IMG/VR virus record: IMGVR_UViG_3300038701_000560
Span: 1-42,218 of that record
Strand: one strand, 5' to 3'
Length of the DNA: 42,218 nt
From: a virus
A program made the position numbers and the translations under genes. The notes under the pieces are model-generated. The model was not told the origin of the DNA. It was given only the letters and a program-made list of their open reading frames with translations, and did no database searches. Positions 6,474-15,296 of this stretch are shown here, piece after piece. Each line of letters begins with the position of its first letter. Within the stretch, counting starts at the first letter, position 1.

Positions 6474-8683
6474 TGGCTTACGCTAACGAAAAAAAGAAGT
6501 ACAGCAAAGAGCACTTATGGTATGTCGAAATTGAGGTTGACGGTACGACTCATAGATTTTGTGAGAATCGCTCGCCGTTGCCTGCTGGACTTTCCGCCAT
6601 TCCATCCTTGCAGTCTGTGCGCGTCAATCCTGCTGAGATTAATTTAGAGGGTGGCATCGGCGTGCGTGCCAAGTGCAGCATTTCATTGATGGAGTCAGAT
6701 GACTATACAGAATGGGGCACGGTTTCTGCTCCTGTGCGCTTCTGGTCGCGGTGGCGTGCTGAGAATCCATATTATTTAGGCGAGCGAATCAGTGTTTTTA
6801 GTGGCTACATCGTCAACGATACCTTTGATGCAAGCAACTTCACTAAGCGTGATTATATCATTGAGTCATTTGGTCAGCGAGGTTCGGGCGTATCGATTAC
6901 AGGTAAAGACCCGTTAAAACTTGCAAGCAATGACAGAGCGAAAGCGCCTAGAGAGTCGCGCGGCTCACTTAATGCAGACATAACAGACGTGACAACCACA
7001 TTTACTTTGCAGCCTGCTGGGATAGGAAACTCTGAGTATCCTGCAACTAATGGCATTGTGCGCATCGGTGACGAGGTGATGCTGTACACTACGCGCACTA
7101 ATGACATTATCAGCGGGTTGACGCGTGGCTATTACAATACAGATATTAGCGAGCACAGCGAAAACGACACGGTGCAGTTGTGCCTTGAGTATGATGCCAT
7201 GACCCCATCAGAGATTGATTACGACTTGCTGGTTAATTATGCAAACGTTGACACTAGCTACATAAATCAGGCTGAGTGGGATGCAAACAGCGCTAACGCA
7301 TTTATACCAACATACAGCGCACTAATCACCGAGCCGACAGGTGTGCAGGAATTATTAAAAGAGTTCGCACAGTCTGCGCCTCATTATTTATACTGGGATG
7401 AGCGCGTCAACCAGATACGGTTCAACGCATTACGTCCACCCCCAACAGATGCTGTTACATTGAATTATCAGAGTAATTTTATCGAGGGCAGCACAGCGGT
7501 TAAGGACATGCAGGATATGCGTGTATCGACCGTCATCTGTAATTATGGAATCATTAATCCAACTAAAGACTTAGATGAGTCAAGCAACTACCGCGCATCA
7601 TATGTGCGCGAGGATAGCGACAGCGTGACAAATTACGGTCAACGGGCTTACAAGAAAATTAATAGCCGATGGATAACAAGCGACAATAAAACCGCTGCGG
7701 TGTTAATGTCTGCTAGGGTGGGTCGTAGGTTTTCGGAAGCTCCGAGGATGCTATCGTTTGAGGTTGATGCAAAAGACTCTGACATATGGACGGGTGATAG
7801 TGTCAAATGTCAGACCGATTTAATTGAGCAGGCAGGCGGTGGCTTTCCAAGTTTGTTTTATCAGATATTGACGGCTGGAGAGTCGCAGAACTTCAATTAT
7901 ACGGCACTAGAGCACACTTACGGCGAAGCGGTGCCTGGCGATGAAGATGTTGAAGACCCAAATGTTAGGCTTGTCTATATATCTGGAGAGCAAGACCAGT
8001 TAAAAGGTGGTGGGGCAACTGCTCGAACTTTGCGCGATATTTTCGATGAAGTTTACGGCTCACCAGTTATAGATAACGCATGGGATATTAGATTTATATT
8101 TGAATCAAATGCGGTTGCTGGAAGCTCTGACAATGCGGCTTACGCGATTGACACAGGTGCATGGCCTGCAACGCTTACTGACCCTATCCTAATACAAAAC
8201 AATGGATTGATTGTTGGTAATGGTGGAGACGGCGCTGACGTTGACGGTACTGCACAAGATGGTGGGCCAGCGATTATACTGAATGCTGATATTCGTCTTG
8301 ATAACCTCAATATTATCGGAGGCGGTGGCGGTGGCGGTGGTTACTCTATCGGATTCGGAACTTACGAAGCTAGGGCGGCTGGTGGTGGTGGTGCAGGGTT
8401 TAGCAATGGTATCGCTGGCACGGGAACTAGCGCAAGCGGTGCTCCTCCACCTTTCACAGTAACCGAGGCTCAAGACGGAACAAACACAGCCGGAGGCGAG
8501 GGCGCTTTTGTTAGAATCAACGCATTCCCTGAACCGTCAATAGCAAGGGGTGGCGATGGAGGTGATTTGGGGCAGAATGGTCAAGGGGGAACAAACCTTG
8601 GGCTTGCTGGTAAAGCTATCGAATTAAACGGATTTACTGTAACATATATAGAAACTGGAACAATACTTGGAGTGGTCTCATAA
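6473..8683 (+). CDS. Tail hub/tip protein with C-terminal polyglycine adhesin domain
   Basis: 736 residues. Residues about 1-490 form a hub-like region with substructure typical of siphovirus tail-tip proteins (GYIVNDTFDASNFTKRDYIIE; EFAQSAPHYLYWDE). Residues about 575-736 are glycine-rich: NNGLIVGNGGDGAD, a run of eight glycines, AGGGGAGFSNG, RGGDGGDLGQNGQGG and a terminal AGKAIELNGFTVTYIETGTI. This resembles the polyglycine-II sandwich of T-even gp38 adhesins and other tail-tip receptor-binding domains. I infer it carries host recognition at its C-terminus. It overlaps both neighbours by TAATG-type junctions. Confidence 0.75.
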   Translation: MAYANEKKKYSKEHLWYVEIEVDGTTHRFCENRSPLPAGLSAIPSLQSVRVNPAEINLEGGIGVRAKCSISLMESDDYTEWGTVSAPVRFWSRWRAENPYYLGERISVFSGYIVNDTFDASNFTKRDYIIESFGQRGSGVSITGKDPLKLASNDRAKAPRESRGSLNADITDVTTTFTLQPAGIGNSEYPATNGIVRIGDEVMLYTTRTNDIISGLTRGYYNTDISEHSENDTVQLCLEYDAMTPSEIDYDLLVNYANVDTSYINQAEWDANSANAFIPTYSALITEPTGVQELLKEFAQSAPHYLYWDERVNQIRFNALRPPPTDAVTLNYQSNFIEGSTAVKDMQDMRVSTVICNYGIINPTKDLDESSNYRASYVREDSDSVTNYGQRAYKKINSRWITSDNKTAAVLMSARVGRRFSEAPRMLSFEVDAKDSDIWTGDSVKCQTDLIEQAGGGFPSLFYQILTAGESQNFNYTALEHTYGEAVPGDEDVEDPNVRLVYISGEQDQLKGGGATARTLRDIFDEVYGSPVIDNAWDIRFIFESNAVAGSSDNAAYAIDTGAWPATLTDPILIQNNGLIVGNGGDGADVDGTAQDGGPAIILNADIRLDNLNIIGGGGGGGGYSIGFGTYEARAAGGGGAGFSNGIAGTGTSASGAPPPFTVTEAQDGTNTAGGEGAFVRINAFPEPSIARGGDGGDLGQNGQGGTNLGLAGKAIELNGFTVTYIETGTILGVVS

Positions 8684-9048
8684 TGGCTTGCGTAGAATTT
8701 GGAAGCTTATGCTTCACTGCTGGAGATGACATAGTTGTTGATTGGCAATATCTGGATGCTGATGATAATCCAGTTGATTTGACTGGTGCTACAATCACAT
8801 GGCAGCTATTAAACTCAATAACCGATAACACTGCTGTCATAACCATGTCAGGAGGAATAACCAATGCGGCGAATGGGTCTGGTCGGTGGACTTTGACCGA
8901 TGTACAAAGTCAATCTTTATTGCCTATTGGGAGTGAATCATCATCAATTGAGTTCATTTCAAAGATTCGTATTGAATTTTCAGACGGAACTAGAAAATCT
9001 GTGGCAGGAATAAATTTAACCATCAATCAAGGTGGGGTTAGGCCATGA
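8683..9048 (+). CDS. Ig-like/baseplate accessory protein
   Basis: 121 residues, all-beta. The motif of a GDDIVVDWQYLDADDNPVDLTGATITWQL strand-turn-strand resembles the N-terminal domain of BppU-like and other phage Ig-fold proteins that link fibres to the baseplate. Its start overlaps the hub stop and its stop overlaps the fibre gene start (ATGA). A role in attaching the following fibres is inferred. Confidence 0.55.
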   Translation: MACVEFGSLCFTAGDDIVVDWQYLDADDNPVDLTGATITWQLLNSITDNTAVITMSGGITNAANGSGRWTLTDVQSQSLLPIGSESSSIEFISKIRIEFSDGTRKSVAGINLTINQGGVRP

Positions 9049-10694
9049 GCGGCACTTTCACATTATATGAAGGTGACAAAGGCGAGCCAGGCATTGACGG
9101 TATCGACGGTCTAGGTGTCGCTGATGTCTCACCTACAGATAACCATATCTTAAGTATTTTAAAGCCAAACAATCCAAGTGAATCAGCGGTGCTTGACGCA
9201 GATAGAAATGGACAGGCATTGTATACCGACAGGTACGGGGTTGTTAAATGGGCTAAGCCCAGGTCGAGAACAAACTATATTCCGTATTCTAACGATCTAA
9301 CCTCGTGGGATGATCCGTTTAATAGATATACGATTCTTGGCAATACGACAGACCCGTTTGGCGGCAATGATGCCCATCTAGTTCAGATTGATGTCGATAC
9401 TGATACTCTGCCAGGGTCTGGGTATGTAGTAGAAACTGAAATTCAGAATCTTTCAAAAGATGACATTATCAACGTTTCGTTTTGGGTAAAATACATAAGC
9501 GGTAACATCGGCTCGATGGATTTTAGCATAGAAGCAAATAGATTCACGGTTTCAACGCCATCATCTGAATGGGTAAGAGTCACTTATCCGACATGCGTAC
9601 CTATCGATGAGGCTGACATCACGTTCAGTTTAAACCCAAGAGGCAAGACTGGCGGCGTTGTTGCTATTTATGGAGTACAGGTTGAGAAAGGCGGGTCTGC
9701 TGGTGATTTGATTATCACAAATGGCGAACAAAGAACGGTTATAGCAGATAATTATCAATTCAGAAACGGGAAAAACGGCTCATTGCTCGAAGGTTCAAAA
9801 AAGAATTATTCTTTAAATAGCAACAACCTTTTTAAGTGGGATAAAACGAATTGCACGGTGTCACTATATAATGAGGCTGATTATTTTGGTGTGCAAAATC
9901 AGTTGGTATCAGTGGCTGTTTCTGATGTAGAGGCAACGCTAGTTGATGAAGTCGATACACTTGTTGTTGGTAATACTTACACCGTTTCATTTTATGCGCT
10001 CTTGCTGAGCGGTAGTGTTGAGTCAATATCAACTGCGTTAGGGCAGGGCGCTGCATCGGAAATGTCAGGCGCAGTAATTGAGGATTCATTTACAAGACTG
10101 ACTTGTGAGTGCGTTGCTGGTGCGTCAGACGAAATAAAAATAACAATAAATTCGCCGCCAGAAAATGCACAACTTGTTATTTGTGGGGTTCAAGTTGAGG
10201 TAGGTGATATATCCTCTTACGTTTACACATGCGGCGTATCTCAAACAAGAAGTATGGATGTAATGAGCGTACCGTATGATTACAATTTCCCATCCCCGCA
10301 ATTGCCGTTCACTTTATCGTTTAGAGTGCATGACATACTAACAAGCTCAACGAAGAAGTACATTTTCAGTAACGGTTTAACGCTAACAGATGAATTTTCG
10401 ATGTACTTTGAGGGCGTTAACTTAGTGGTCAACATGGGTGGAAACCTGACTTCTCAGGCTATGATACAATACTCAAACATAGCAGTCGTATTTACAAGCT
10501 CATCGATTAAGTTTTACGGGCAGAGGACGCTTATAAATGAGATTGCAGCTACGGCAGGTGGCTCAGTCGGTGACACTGTTTTCATCGGTTACAATGGTAC
10601 TGATGGTAGTATAAATGCAACAATTAGCCACTTTATAGCATACTCATATGGCTTGAGTCATAATGATGTTTTATATTTGCAGGGGACAGAATAA
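9045..10694 (+). CDS. Tail fibre with collagen-like linker and carbohydrate-binding-like domains
   Basis: 549 residues. Residues 10-24 are a short collagen-like stretch (GDKGEPGIDGIDGLG). Two similar beta-sandwich regions follow, each with a SFWVKY/SFYALL strand and ending in a Y/CGVQVEKG- or CGVQVEVG-type motif, reminiscent of CBM4/9-type carbohydrate-binding modules. The last about 130 residues (PFTLSFRVHDIL... IGYNGTDGSINATISHFIAYSYGLS) look like a laminin-G/concanavalin-A fold. A side fibre that binds surface glycans is the likely role. Confidence 0.65.
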   Translation: MSGTFTLYEGDKGEPGIDGIDGLGVADVSPTDNHILSILKPNNPSESAVLDADRNGQALYTDRYGVVKWAKPRSRTNYIPYSNDLTSWDDPFNRYTILGNTTDPFGGNDAHLVQIDVDTDTLPGSGYVVETEIQNLSKDDIINVSFWVKYISGNIGSMDFSIEANRFTVSTPSSEWVRVTYPTCVPIDEADITFSLNPRGKTGGVVAIYGVQVEKGGSAGDLIITNGEQRTVIADNYQFRNGKNGSLLEGSKKNYSLNSNNLFKWDKTNCTVSLYNEADYFGVQNQLVSVAVSDVEATLVDEVDTLVVGNTYTVSFYALLLSGSVESISTALGQGAASEMSGAVIEDSFTRLTCECVAGASDEIKITINSPPENAQLVICGVQVEVGDISSYVYTCGVSQTRSMDVMSVPYDYNFPSPQLPFTLSFRVHDILTSSTKKYIFSNGLTLTDEFSMYFEGVNLVVNMGGNLTSQAMIQYSNIAVVFTSSSIKFYGQRTLINEIAATAGGSVGDTVFIGYNGTDGSINATISHFIAYSYGLSHNDVLYLQGTE

Positions 10695-11446
10695 TGGCGG
10701 TTTCAGTTACAGACGATCCAGCGGTCGTAGTCATATCAAAAGATGGTCTTAAAGGTGAGCCAGGGACAAACGGTGCAAACGGCATAGGATTTAGTGCGGT
10801 AAGAAAGACAACTATCGACAATCCATTGTGTTGGCTGTACAAAAAAAATCATTTAGTGCACGTACTAAGTGAGCTTTTGACCGTGGACAGAGAAGTCGGA
10901 GGTAGTTACACTGACATATACGGTGTTTCTCAGTCAGCCGAGCCAGACGAAGCCAGAGAGGAGGTTGATGGGTGGCTGATAACAAGCGATGAAACTCACA
11001 CATTTGAGATTTACGATAACATACCGAATTTAAGTGACGGTTTTTCATGTGTGTTGCAAGTAGGGAAATACACTGGCGGCGCTGTGTCTCAGTCAATACT
11101 ATCAATACCGTCAACAAGCGGGACATTGTTTACAGTCGGAACTGACGCATCAAATCGATTTGTAGCAACTATTCGAGGTAGCGACCTGATTACATACAGT
11201 GCATCTACGATAGTTAATGCAAACGTAACAGACGAAACGGTGATTATTGTTAGCTATCTCGCTGGAGACCTTACTATATATATAGACGATGCAGAAGCTG
11301 GCTCTGTAAGCGTAGCAACAGGCGAAATCGATGATATGGATTTAAGCTCTGTGCTAACAATTAACGGCAACTTTACAGTAAACTTGGCAGGGCTGAGATT
11401 CTATGACACTGTACTGAACGCTGACGAAATAACATTTTTGAGTTGA
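10694..11446 (+). CDS. Tail fibre with collagen-like linker and LamG-like C-terminus
   Basis: 250 residues. Residues 16-32 are collagen-like (KDGLKGEPGTNGANGIG), echoing the linker of the preceding fibre. The C-terminal half (about 95-250) has the strand pattern and terminal NLAGLRFYDTVLNADEITFLS typical of LamG/concanavalin-A-like fibre domains. It overlaps the previous gene by TAATG. The similar N-termini suggest both fibres dock on the same attachment protein. Confidence 0.6.
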   Translation: MAVSVTDDPAVVVISKDGLKGEPGTNGANGIGFSAVRKTTIDNPLCWLYKKNHLVHVLSELLTVDREVGGSYTDIYGVSQSAEPDEAREEVDGWLITSDETHTFEIYDNIPNLSDGFSCVLQVGKYTGGAVSQSILSIPSTSGTLFTVGTDASNRFVATIRGSDLITYSASTIVNANVTDETVIIVSYLAGDLTIYIDDAEAGSVSVATGEIDDMDLSSVLTINGNFTVNLAGLRFYDTVLNADEITFLS

Positions 11447-11455
11447 GGAATTGAC

Positions 11456-11914
11456 ATGGCTAGAACATACGGCCCATTCGGCGAAATAACAGTGACAGGT
11501 GTAGTTCCAAAGCTTGCACCAAACCTATCAAAAGAATTTAACACTGGCGTTCCACAAAAAAGAGAAACGACTCCAGTTGATGCCTCTGGAGTCTTGACAG
11601 AGGTAATGAATGAGGATGGCAAAAGGATCGTATACGGCCTTTCCATAGGCGGGTTTAATTCGACTGAATCGATTGATTTTGAGCTTTATATTGATTCTGA
11701 GATGATTTATCAGGACACTGTTACCACCGGATCAAGCGGACAAACAGCAAGTACTATATGGATTTTTGGTGGGTATGTACATGGTGCGTCCAACATAGTA
11801 TATCAAAACGGTCAGCAGACGAGCTTTCAAGTTGATAGTAACATCACCGTAAAAGTACAAACGACGACCTCCACGTCTTGCAGTGTAACGATTATTGACG
11901 ATTTAATTAAATAA
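11456..11914 (+). CDS. Tail fibre-associated structural protein, unknown
   Basis: 152 residues, beta-rich, Ser/Thr/Gly-rich (VTTGSSGQTASTIWIFGGYVHGASNIVYQNGQQT). It has no collagen linker or catalytic motif. An SD-like GAGGAA precedes the ATG. The position after the fibres suggests a fibre tip, chaperone or decoration. I do not recognise the family. Confidence 0.5.
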   Translation: MARTYGPFGEITVTGVVPKLAPNLSKEFNTGVPQKRETTPVDASGVLTEVMNEDGKRIVYGLSIGGFNSTESIDFELYIDSEMIYQDTVTTGSSGQTASTIWIFGGYVHGASNIVYQNGQQTSFQVDSNITVKVQTTTSTSCSVTIIDDLIK

Positions 11915-11934
11915 AGCAAAAGAGGTAAAATATC

Positions 11935-12279
11935 ATGAGTATAGAAATTCCAAGCAATGAAACACTAGTTGAAAAGCTTAGCTTTGCTGGTTCGCTATCG
12001 CTAGAGTTCCACAAACTTCATACATCATCGCCAGAGCTAGCATACGCTGTGACACCCGTATTTTTCAAGGATGGGGAAGAGTTTGGAAGGTATGACACAT
12101 TATGGACTGACGTTCAAGACATATACACGCCAGAAAGAATGTGCCAGAGCATAGTGGATAGGTTTAATGTTAAGTTGGAAGAATTGGGTGACGGCCCAAA
12201 GCTTACTTATTACGATGAGCTTTACGCGATCTTTCGTACTCGCGTTATCTTTGCTAGCGGTGTTTTACAGCTAATTTAA
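11935..12279 (+). CDS. Hypothetical protein in the fibre block
   Basis: 114 residues, acidic, alpha/beta, with SD AGAGG before ATG. No motif is recognised. It is the last gene of the fibre run and is followed by a 9-bp hairpin at 12311-12337. It could be a fibre assembly factor, but that is only positional inference. Confidence 0.5.
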   Translation: MSIEIPSNETLVEKLSFAGSLSLEFHKLHTSSPELAYAVTPVFFKDGEEFGRYDTLWTDVQDIYTPERMCQSIVDRFNVKLEELGDGPKLTYYDELYAIFRTRVIFASGVLQLI

Positions 12280-12310
12280 TCCAAAATCCTTGCAAAATCA
12301 TGCGCTTTAG

Positions 12311-12337
12311 CCTAGTGTGAATAAAAATCACACTAGG
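12311..12337 (+). other. Perfect 9-bp inverted repeat before the metallophosphatase gene
   Basis: CCTAGTGTG (12311-12319), a 9-base AT-rich loop and CACACTAGG (12329-12337), ending eight bases before the ATG at 12346. There is no real T-run after it, so it is a poor terminator. It could be a weak attenuator, an operator, or a structure that overlaps the ribosome binding site. Confidence 0.6.
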
Positions 12338-12345
12338 TTATTGCT

Positions 12346-13503
12346 ATGGCAGAAATAAAAATAACGAGGCAGCAGTTAAAAGACGAGCTGGCAATTGGAA
12401 CAAAATACAGGGATATTGCAGAAAAATACGGATGCTCACTCAAAACAGTCAGAAATAAAACCTACATTTTGAAGCGCTCAGGCTTCGACCCAGAAAACCA
12501 CCGATACCACTCAAACCCAGACGACCAGCCAGTCTCAGGCTATTCAACACTTGTTAAATATGGCGACAATGACCCGCTAGGCAGGGTGCTTGAGTGGGTC
12601 AAAACAAAAGTCGAAATAAAAGACCAGCTAAGCAGCATCGATAGACTCTGCAAAAGCATGGCGCAAGATGTACAGCCAGTTGAAGCGGTTAAATACTTAG
12701 GCTCGCGGAACACTAACAAAAATGAAATTACGGTTATACCCATAGGCGACCCACATGTAGGATTGATGACGTGGAAAAAAGAGGTCGGAGTTGACTGGGA
12801 TGCCACTATAGCGCCCAGAGTGTTCAAGCAGGTATTCAATAGGCTTCTTGCGAAATGCCCAGACACAGAAGAGGTAATACTTGTTAATACAGGTGACTTC
12901 TTTCATGCAGATAATGTTGAAGGCGTGACTAGTAGAAGTAGGCATAAACTAGATTTAGATGGAAGGCACGGCAAATGGCTTGACGTCGGTGGCTCGCTTC
13001 TTATGATGTTTATCGACCATTGCTTGAGAAAATATAAAAAGGTGACGTTTGTAAATGTTCCAGGTAATCACGACGATATACTAGGTAGATTTCTAGGAAC
13101 GCTTGCCGAATGTGTTTATAGAAAAGAAAAAAGGCTGACAATATTAAAAGGGGATTCGCCTCGTCAATATCTAAAGCGTGGCGTTGTTGGAATGGGCTTT
13201 GCGCACACTCACTTATGCAAAATGAAGCAATTGCCACAAGCGTTTGCGATGGATGAGCCTAGAATCTGGGGTGAAACAAGTTTAAGAATGTTTTTCACCG
13301 GACACGTACACCACGACCAAGAGATACTATTCAAGGATAACAACGGTTGTCTTGTCACTAGCGCGGGGATTATACCACCAGCAGACTCATACTCTCACGG
13401 TGCTGGCTACTCTTCTATGCGTACCATACAAGCTGCTATACTAGACACAAAATATGGCGAGTTGGTTTCAAGACCATGCGCTACTGTTAGGAGTGACGAC
13501 TAA
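12346..13503 (+). CDS. HTH plus calcineurin-like metallophosphatase
   Basis: 385 residues. Residues about 5-45 form a helix-turn-helix (LKDELAIGTKYRDIAEKYGCSLKTVRNK). Metallophosphoesterase motifs follow: GDPHVG (134-139), GDFFH (183-187), GNHD (240-243), GFAHTH (about 282-287) and GHVHH (about 317-321). The full dinuclear metal set is present, so an active nuclease or phosphatase is likely. HTH-plus-phosphatase proteins occur in many phages, but the target is unknown. It overlaps the next gene by TAATG. Confidence 0.8.
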   Translation: MAEIKITRQQLKDELAIGTKYRDIAEKYGCSLKTVRNKTYILKRSGFDPENHRYHSNPDDQPVSGYSTLVKYGDNDPLGRVLEWVKTKVEIKDQLSSIDRLCKSMAQDVQPVEAVKYLGSRNTNKNEITVIPIGDPHVGLMTWKKEVGVDWDATIAPRVFKQVFNRLLAKCPDTEEVILVNTGDFFHADNVEGVTSRSRHKLDLDGRHGKWLDVGGSLLMMFIDHCLRKYKKVTFVNVPGNHDDILGRFLGTLAECVYRKEKRLTILKGDSPRQYLKRGVVGMGFAHTHLCKMKQLPQAFAMDEPRIWGETSLRMFFTGHVHHDQEILFKDNNGCLVTSAGIIPPADSYSHGAGYSSMRTIQAAILDTKYGELVSRPCATVRSDD

Positions 13504-13880
13504 TGACACTCGAGATTAAACGCTACAAATTCGACGAGCATCACACAGAAAGTTGCGCAACACTTCCAGATGGAACAGAAATATCCTTTATCGAGCGACC
13601 AGAGGATAGTAAAAACCCCTGCATCAAAGCGGGAGAATACTTCTTTGAGCGCGACTTAACAGGTAATCATCGTTGGTGGAAAATACTAGACGTTGAAGGC
13701 CGCACAAACATCGAAATGCATCCGGCTAATTATGCCCATCAACTGCTAGGCTGTATCGCGCCGTGCATCAAAATAGTTGACGGTGCAGGCTGGCATAGTG
13801 TCGATGCGTGCAATAAGTTGATGGAATTCTATGGTGAGGTTGGCGTTAAATATCATTTGAGAATTGTGGAGGTGGACTGA
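13503..13880 (+). CDS. DUF5675-like protein, candidate cell-wall/lysis enzyme
   Basis: 125 residues. The layout (short N-terminal strands, ERPEDSKNPCIKAGEYFFERD, then NIEMHPANYAHQLLGCIAP) matches DUF5675. His73 and the GC84I motif resemble, at a distance, the His...Gly-Cys arrangement of YkuD-type L,D-transpeptidases. It lies immediately upstream of a holin-like gene, and no standard endolysin is visible elsewhere in the genome. A peptidoglycan-acting role is inferred, not shown. Confidence 0.6.
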   Translation: MTLEIKRYKFDEHHTESCATLPDGTEISFIERPEDSKNPCIKAGEYFFERDLTGNHRWWKILDVEGRTNIEMHPANYAHQLLGCIAPCIKIVDGAGWHSVDACNKLMEFYGEVGVKYHLRIVEVD

Positions 13881-14317
13881 TGAGCTTTTGGGGTAAAATA
13901 TTCGGCACAGATAAAGCAATTGAAGGCGGTGTCAACATGGTTAGGGATGGACTTGACGCACTTGTATATACTGACGAGGAGAAGGCTGGCTATGCTGCTA
14001 AGGAGCGCACAGAAGCTAGACAAATGGTTGTTAAGTGGATGGAGTCGACGCAAGGGCAAAACCTCGCTAGACGTCTTATAGCTCTGTCAATTACTGCTGT
14101 ATGGTTGTTGATGTACATCGTATCGCTTATAATGTCACTTACTGCTGTATGGGTTGAATCACCGCAGCAATGGATAGCATCAGCAAAGGTTATCGGTGGT
14201 TATTCTGAATCGATGAATGGTGCAATGATGCTAATACTAGCGTTTTACTTTGCAGCCCCTCACATGGGCGACATAGCAAGCGCTGCACTTAACAAGTTTT
14301 CATCAAGAAAGGGTTAA
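13880..14317 (+). CDS. Holin-like membrane protein
   Basis: 145 residues. An amphipathic N-terminal half (DALVYTDEEKAGYAAKERTEARQ) precedes two or three membrane segments at about 66-90 and 112-132, with a basic C-terminus (NKFSSRKG). This matches the gene-transfer-agent/3TM holin family layout. It overlaps the DUF5675 gene (TGATG) and starts a run of membrane proteins, consistent with a lysis cassette. Confidence 0.7.
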   Translation: MSFWGKIFGTDKAIEGGVNMVRDGLDALVYTDEEKAGYAAKERTEARQMVVKWMESTQGQNLARRLIALSITAVWLLMYIVSLIMSLTAVWVESPQQWIASAKVIGGYSESMNGAMMLILAFYFAAPHMGDIASAALNKFSSRKG

Positions 14318-14321
14318 TATT

Positions 14322-14387
14322 ATGCCTCCAGGTAAACGCAAGCCGCACGACACCAACAAAAGCAAGCCAAAGCCAAAGACAAAATAA
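14322..14387 (+). CDS. 21-residue Lys/Pro-rich micro-protein
   Basis: ATG 14322 has a strong SD (AGAAAGGG). The peptide MPPGKRKPHDTNKSKPKPKTK is highly basic, and its stop TAA overlaps the next ATG (TAATG). Good SD and coupling on both sides support real translation. It lies in the lysis-type cassette. Function unknown. Confidence 0.55.
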   Translation: MPPGKRKPHDTNKSKPKPKTK

Positions 14388-14785
14388 TGATACGTCTCTT
14401 GGTTGTAGCGCTTTGCTACATTTTAGTCTACGCAGCGGATTACATTCAATCCGCTGCTGACTATTACCTAACATTAACCTTTTGTTTTTCTTCAATATGC
14501 GCTCTAGCCGTAGTGGTTGCTATCAGAGATAAATCACTGATAGTATTCGCCTATGGAGCGGTAAATTTAATAGCCGCTATTTTATCTTGGCTGATGATTT
14601 CACCGCTATGGTTTAGAGCTATCGATAATTTCTACTATGGCGGGAGTTTTAACTTTAGTCTAATTTACTATGCCATTGAGTTGTTGGTATTATTTACAGG
14701 AGGTTGCAGTGTCGTTCGCTATGCTGTTACTTGGACTAATATCAATCGCAGTCGCCGCCTACTTACTTTTAATAGGGTGGTATAG
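14387..14785 (+). CDS. Multi-pass membrane protein of the lysis cassette
   Basis: 132 residues with about four hydrophobic segments (starting MIRLLVVALCYILVYAADYIQSA) and a basic C-terminus (NINRSRRLLTFNRVV). It directly follows the holin-like gene and may be an antiholin, second holin or membrane accessory. It contains, in another frame, the start of the nested gene at 14709. Confidence 0.6.
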   Translation: MIRLLVVALCYILVYAADYIQSAADYYLTLTFCFSSICALAVVVAIRDKSLIVFAYGAVNLIAAILSWLMISPLWFRAIDNFYYGGSFNFSLIYYAIELLVLFTGGCSVVRYAVTWTNINRSRRLLTFNRVV

Positions 14786-14885
14786 GATAAATGCCAATGT
14801 CAAGCATAGAACAACTAGATCAAAAGCTAACATCTCACATAGAGAACCAAAACCAGAAAGACGAACGGATAACGAAAGCGATTGA
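14709..14885 (+). CDS. Nested small single-pass membrane protein
   Basis: GTG 14709 is preceded by a perfect AGGAGG at 14698-14703 with five-base spacing, inside the membrane gene 14387-14785. The 58-residue product has one membrane segment (FAMLLLGLISIAVAAYLLLIGW) and a basic then acidic tail (HRTTRSKANISHREPKPERR). It also overlaps the 14791 gene in a different frame. The layout (N-in TM plus charged tail) could be an inner-membrane spanin or antiholin, but it is short for a spanin. The longer ATG start at 14670 has no SD. Confidence 0.6.
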   Translation: MSFAMLLLGLISIAVAAYLLLIGWYRINANVKHRTTRSKANISHREPKPERRTDNESD

Positions 14886-15180
14886 AAAGCTGACAGACAC
14901 CGTAAGTCAGATTCACGTCTTTGAAGTATCACTTGCAAATGTCAGAGAAGATATAACCGACCAAAAACAAATCATACAAGTCATGTCTGACAGATTAAAC
15001 AACGTAGAGAAACAAACAGAGATGAATAGCGAACTGCGCAAAGATTTTAAGCATATTAAAAATGCCTTGATAGGTGCTATTATTGTTGCTGCTGTTGGGG
15101 TTGCGGTTTCTTATGTATGGCCCTCAAAAAACGTTGTCGAGTTATCACCGAAGGCTATAGAGCAAATCAAGAAAGGATAG
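14791..15180 (+). CDS. Coiled-coil protein with C-terminal membrane anchor (XhlA-like)
   Basis: 129 residues. Residues about 1-90 are a charged coiled coil (QLDQKLTSHIENQNQKDERI... NSELRKDFKHIKN). One C-terminal membrane helix (ALIGAIIVAAVGVAVSYVW) and a short tail follow. The layout matches XhlA-type phage lysis accessory proteins. An AGGA SD precedes the ATG. Likely function is membrane association during lysis. Confidence 0.6.
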   Translation: MPMSSIEQLDQKLTSHIENQNQKDERITKAIEKLTDTVSQIHVFEVSLANVREDITDQKQIIQVMSDRLNNVEKQTEMNSELRKDFKHIKNALIGAIIVAAVGVAVSYVWPSKNVVELSPKAIEQIKKG

Positions 15181-15296
15181 CAGCTTATCGGCTACGGTGC
15201 TGCACCCCGCTTTATGATATATCGCCTAACCAGCTTATCGTGTCTTATCGTGCTACATCGTACCGGAAGAAGCACAGCTACGACAAGGCGATTTTA

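Noticed and set aside
14670-14708. ATG 14670 as start of the nested membrane gene
   Set aside because: No SD before it, whereas GTG 14709 has a perfect AGGAGG at five-base spacing.
15184-15250. Three CTTATCG copies as an iteron array
   Set aside because: Irregular spacing, partly in a gene end, and too short to distinguish from chance.
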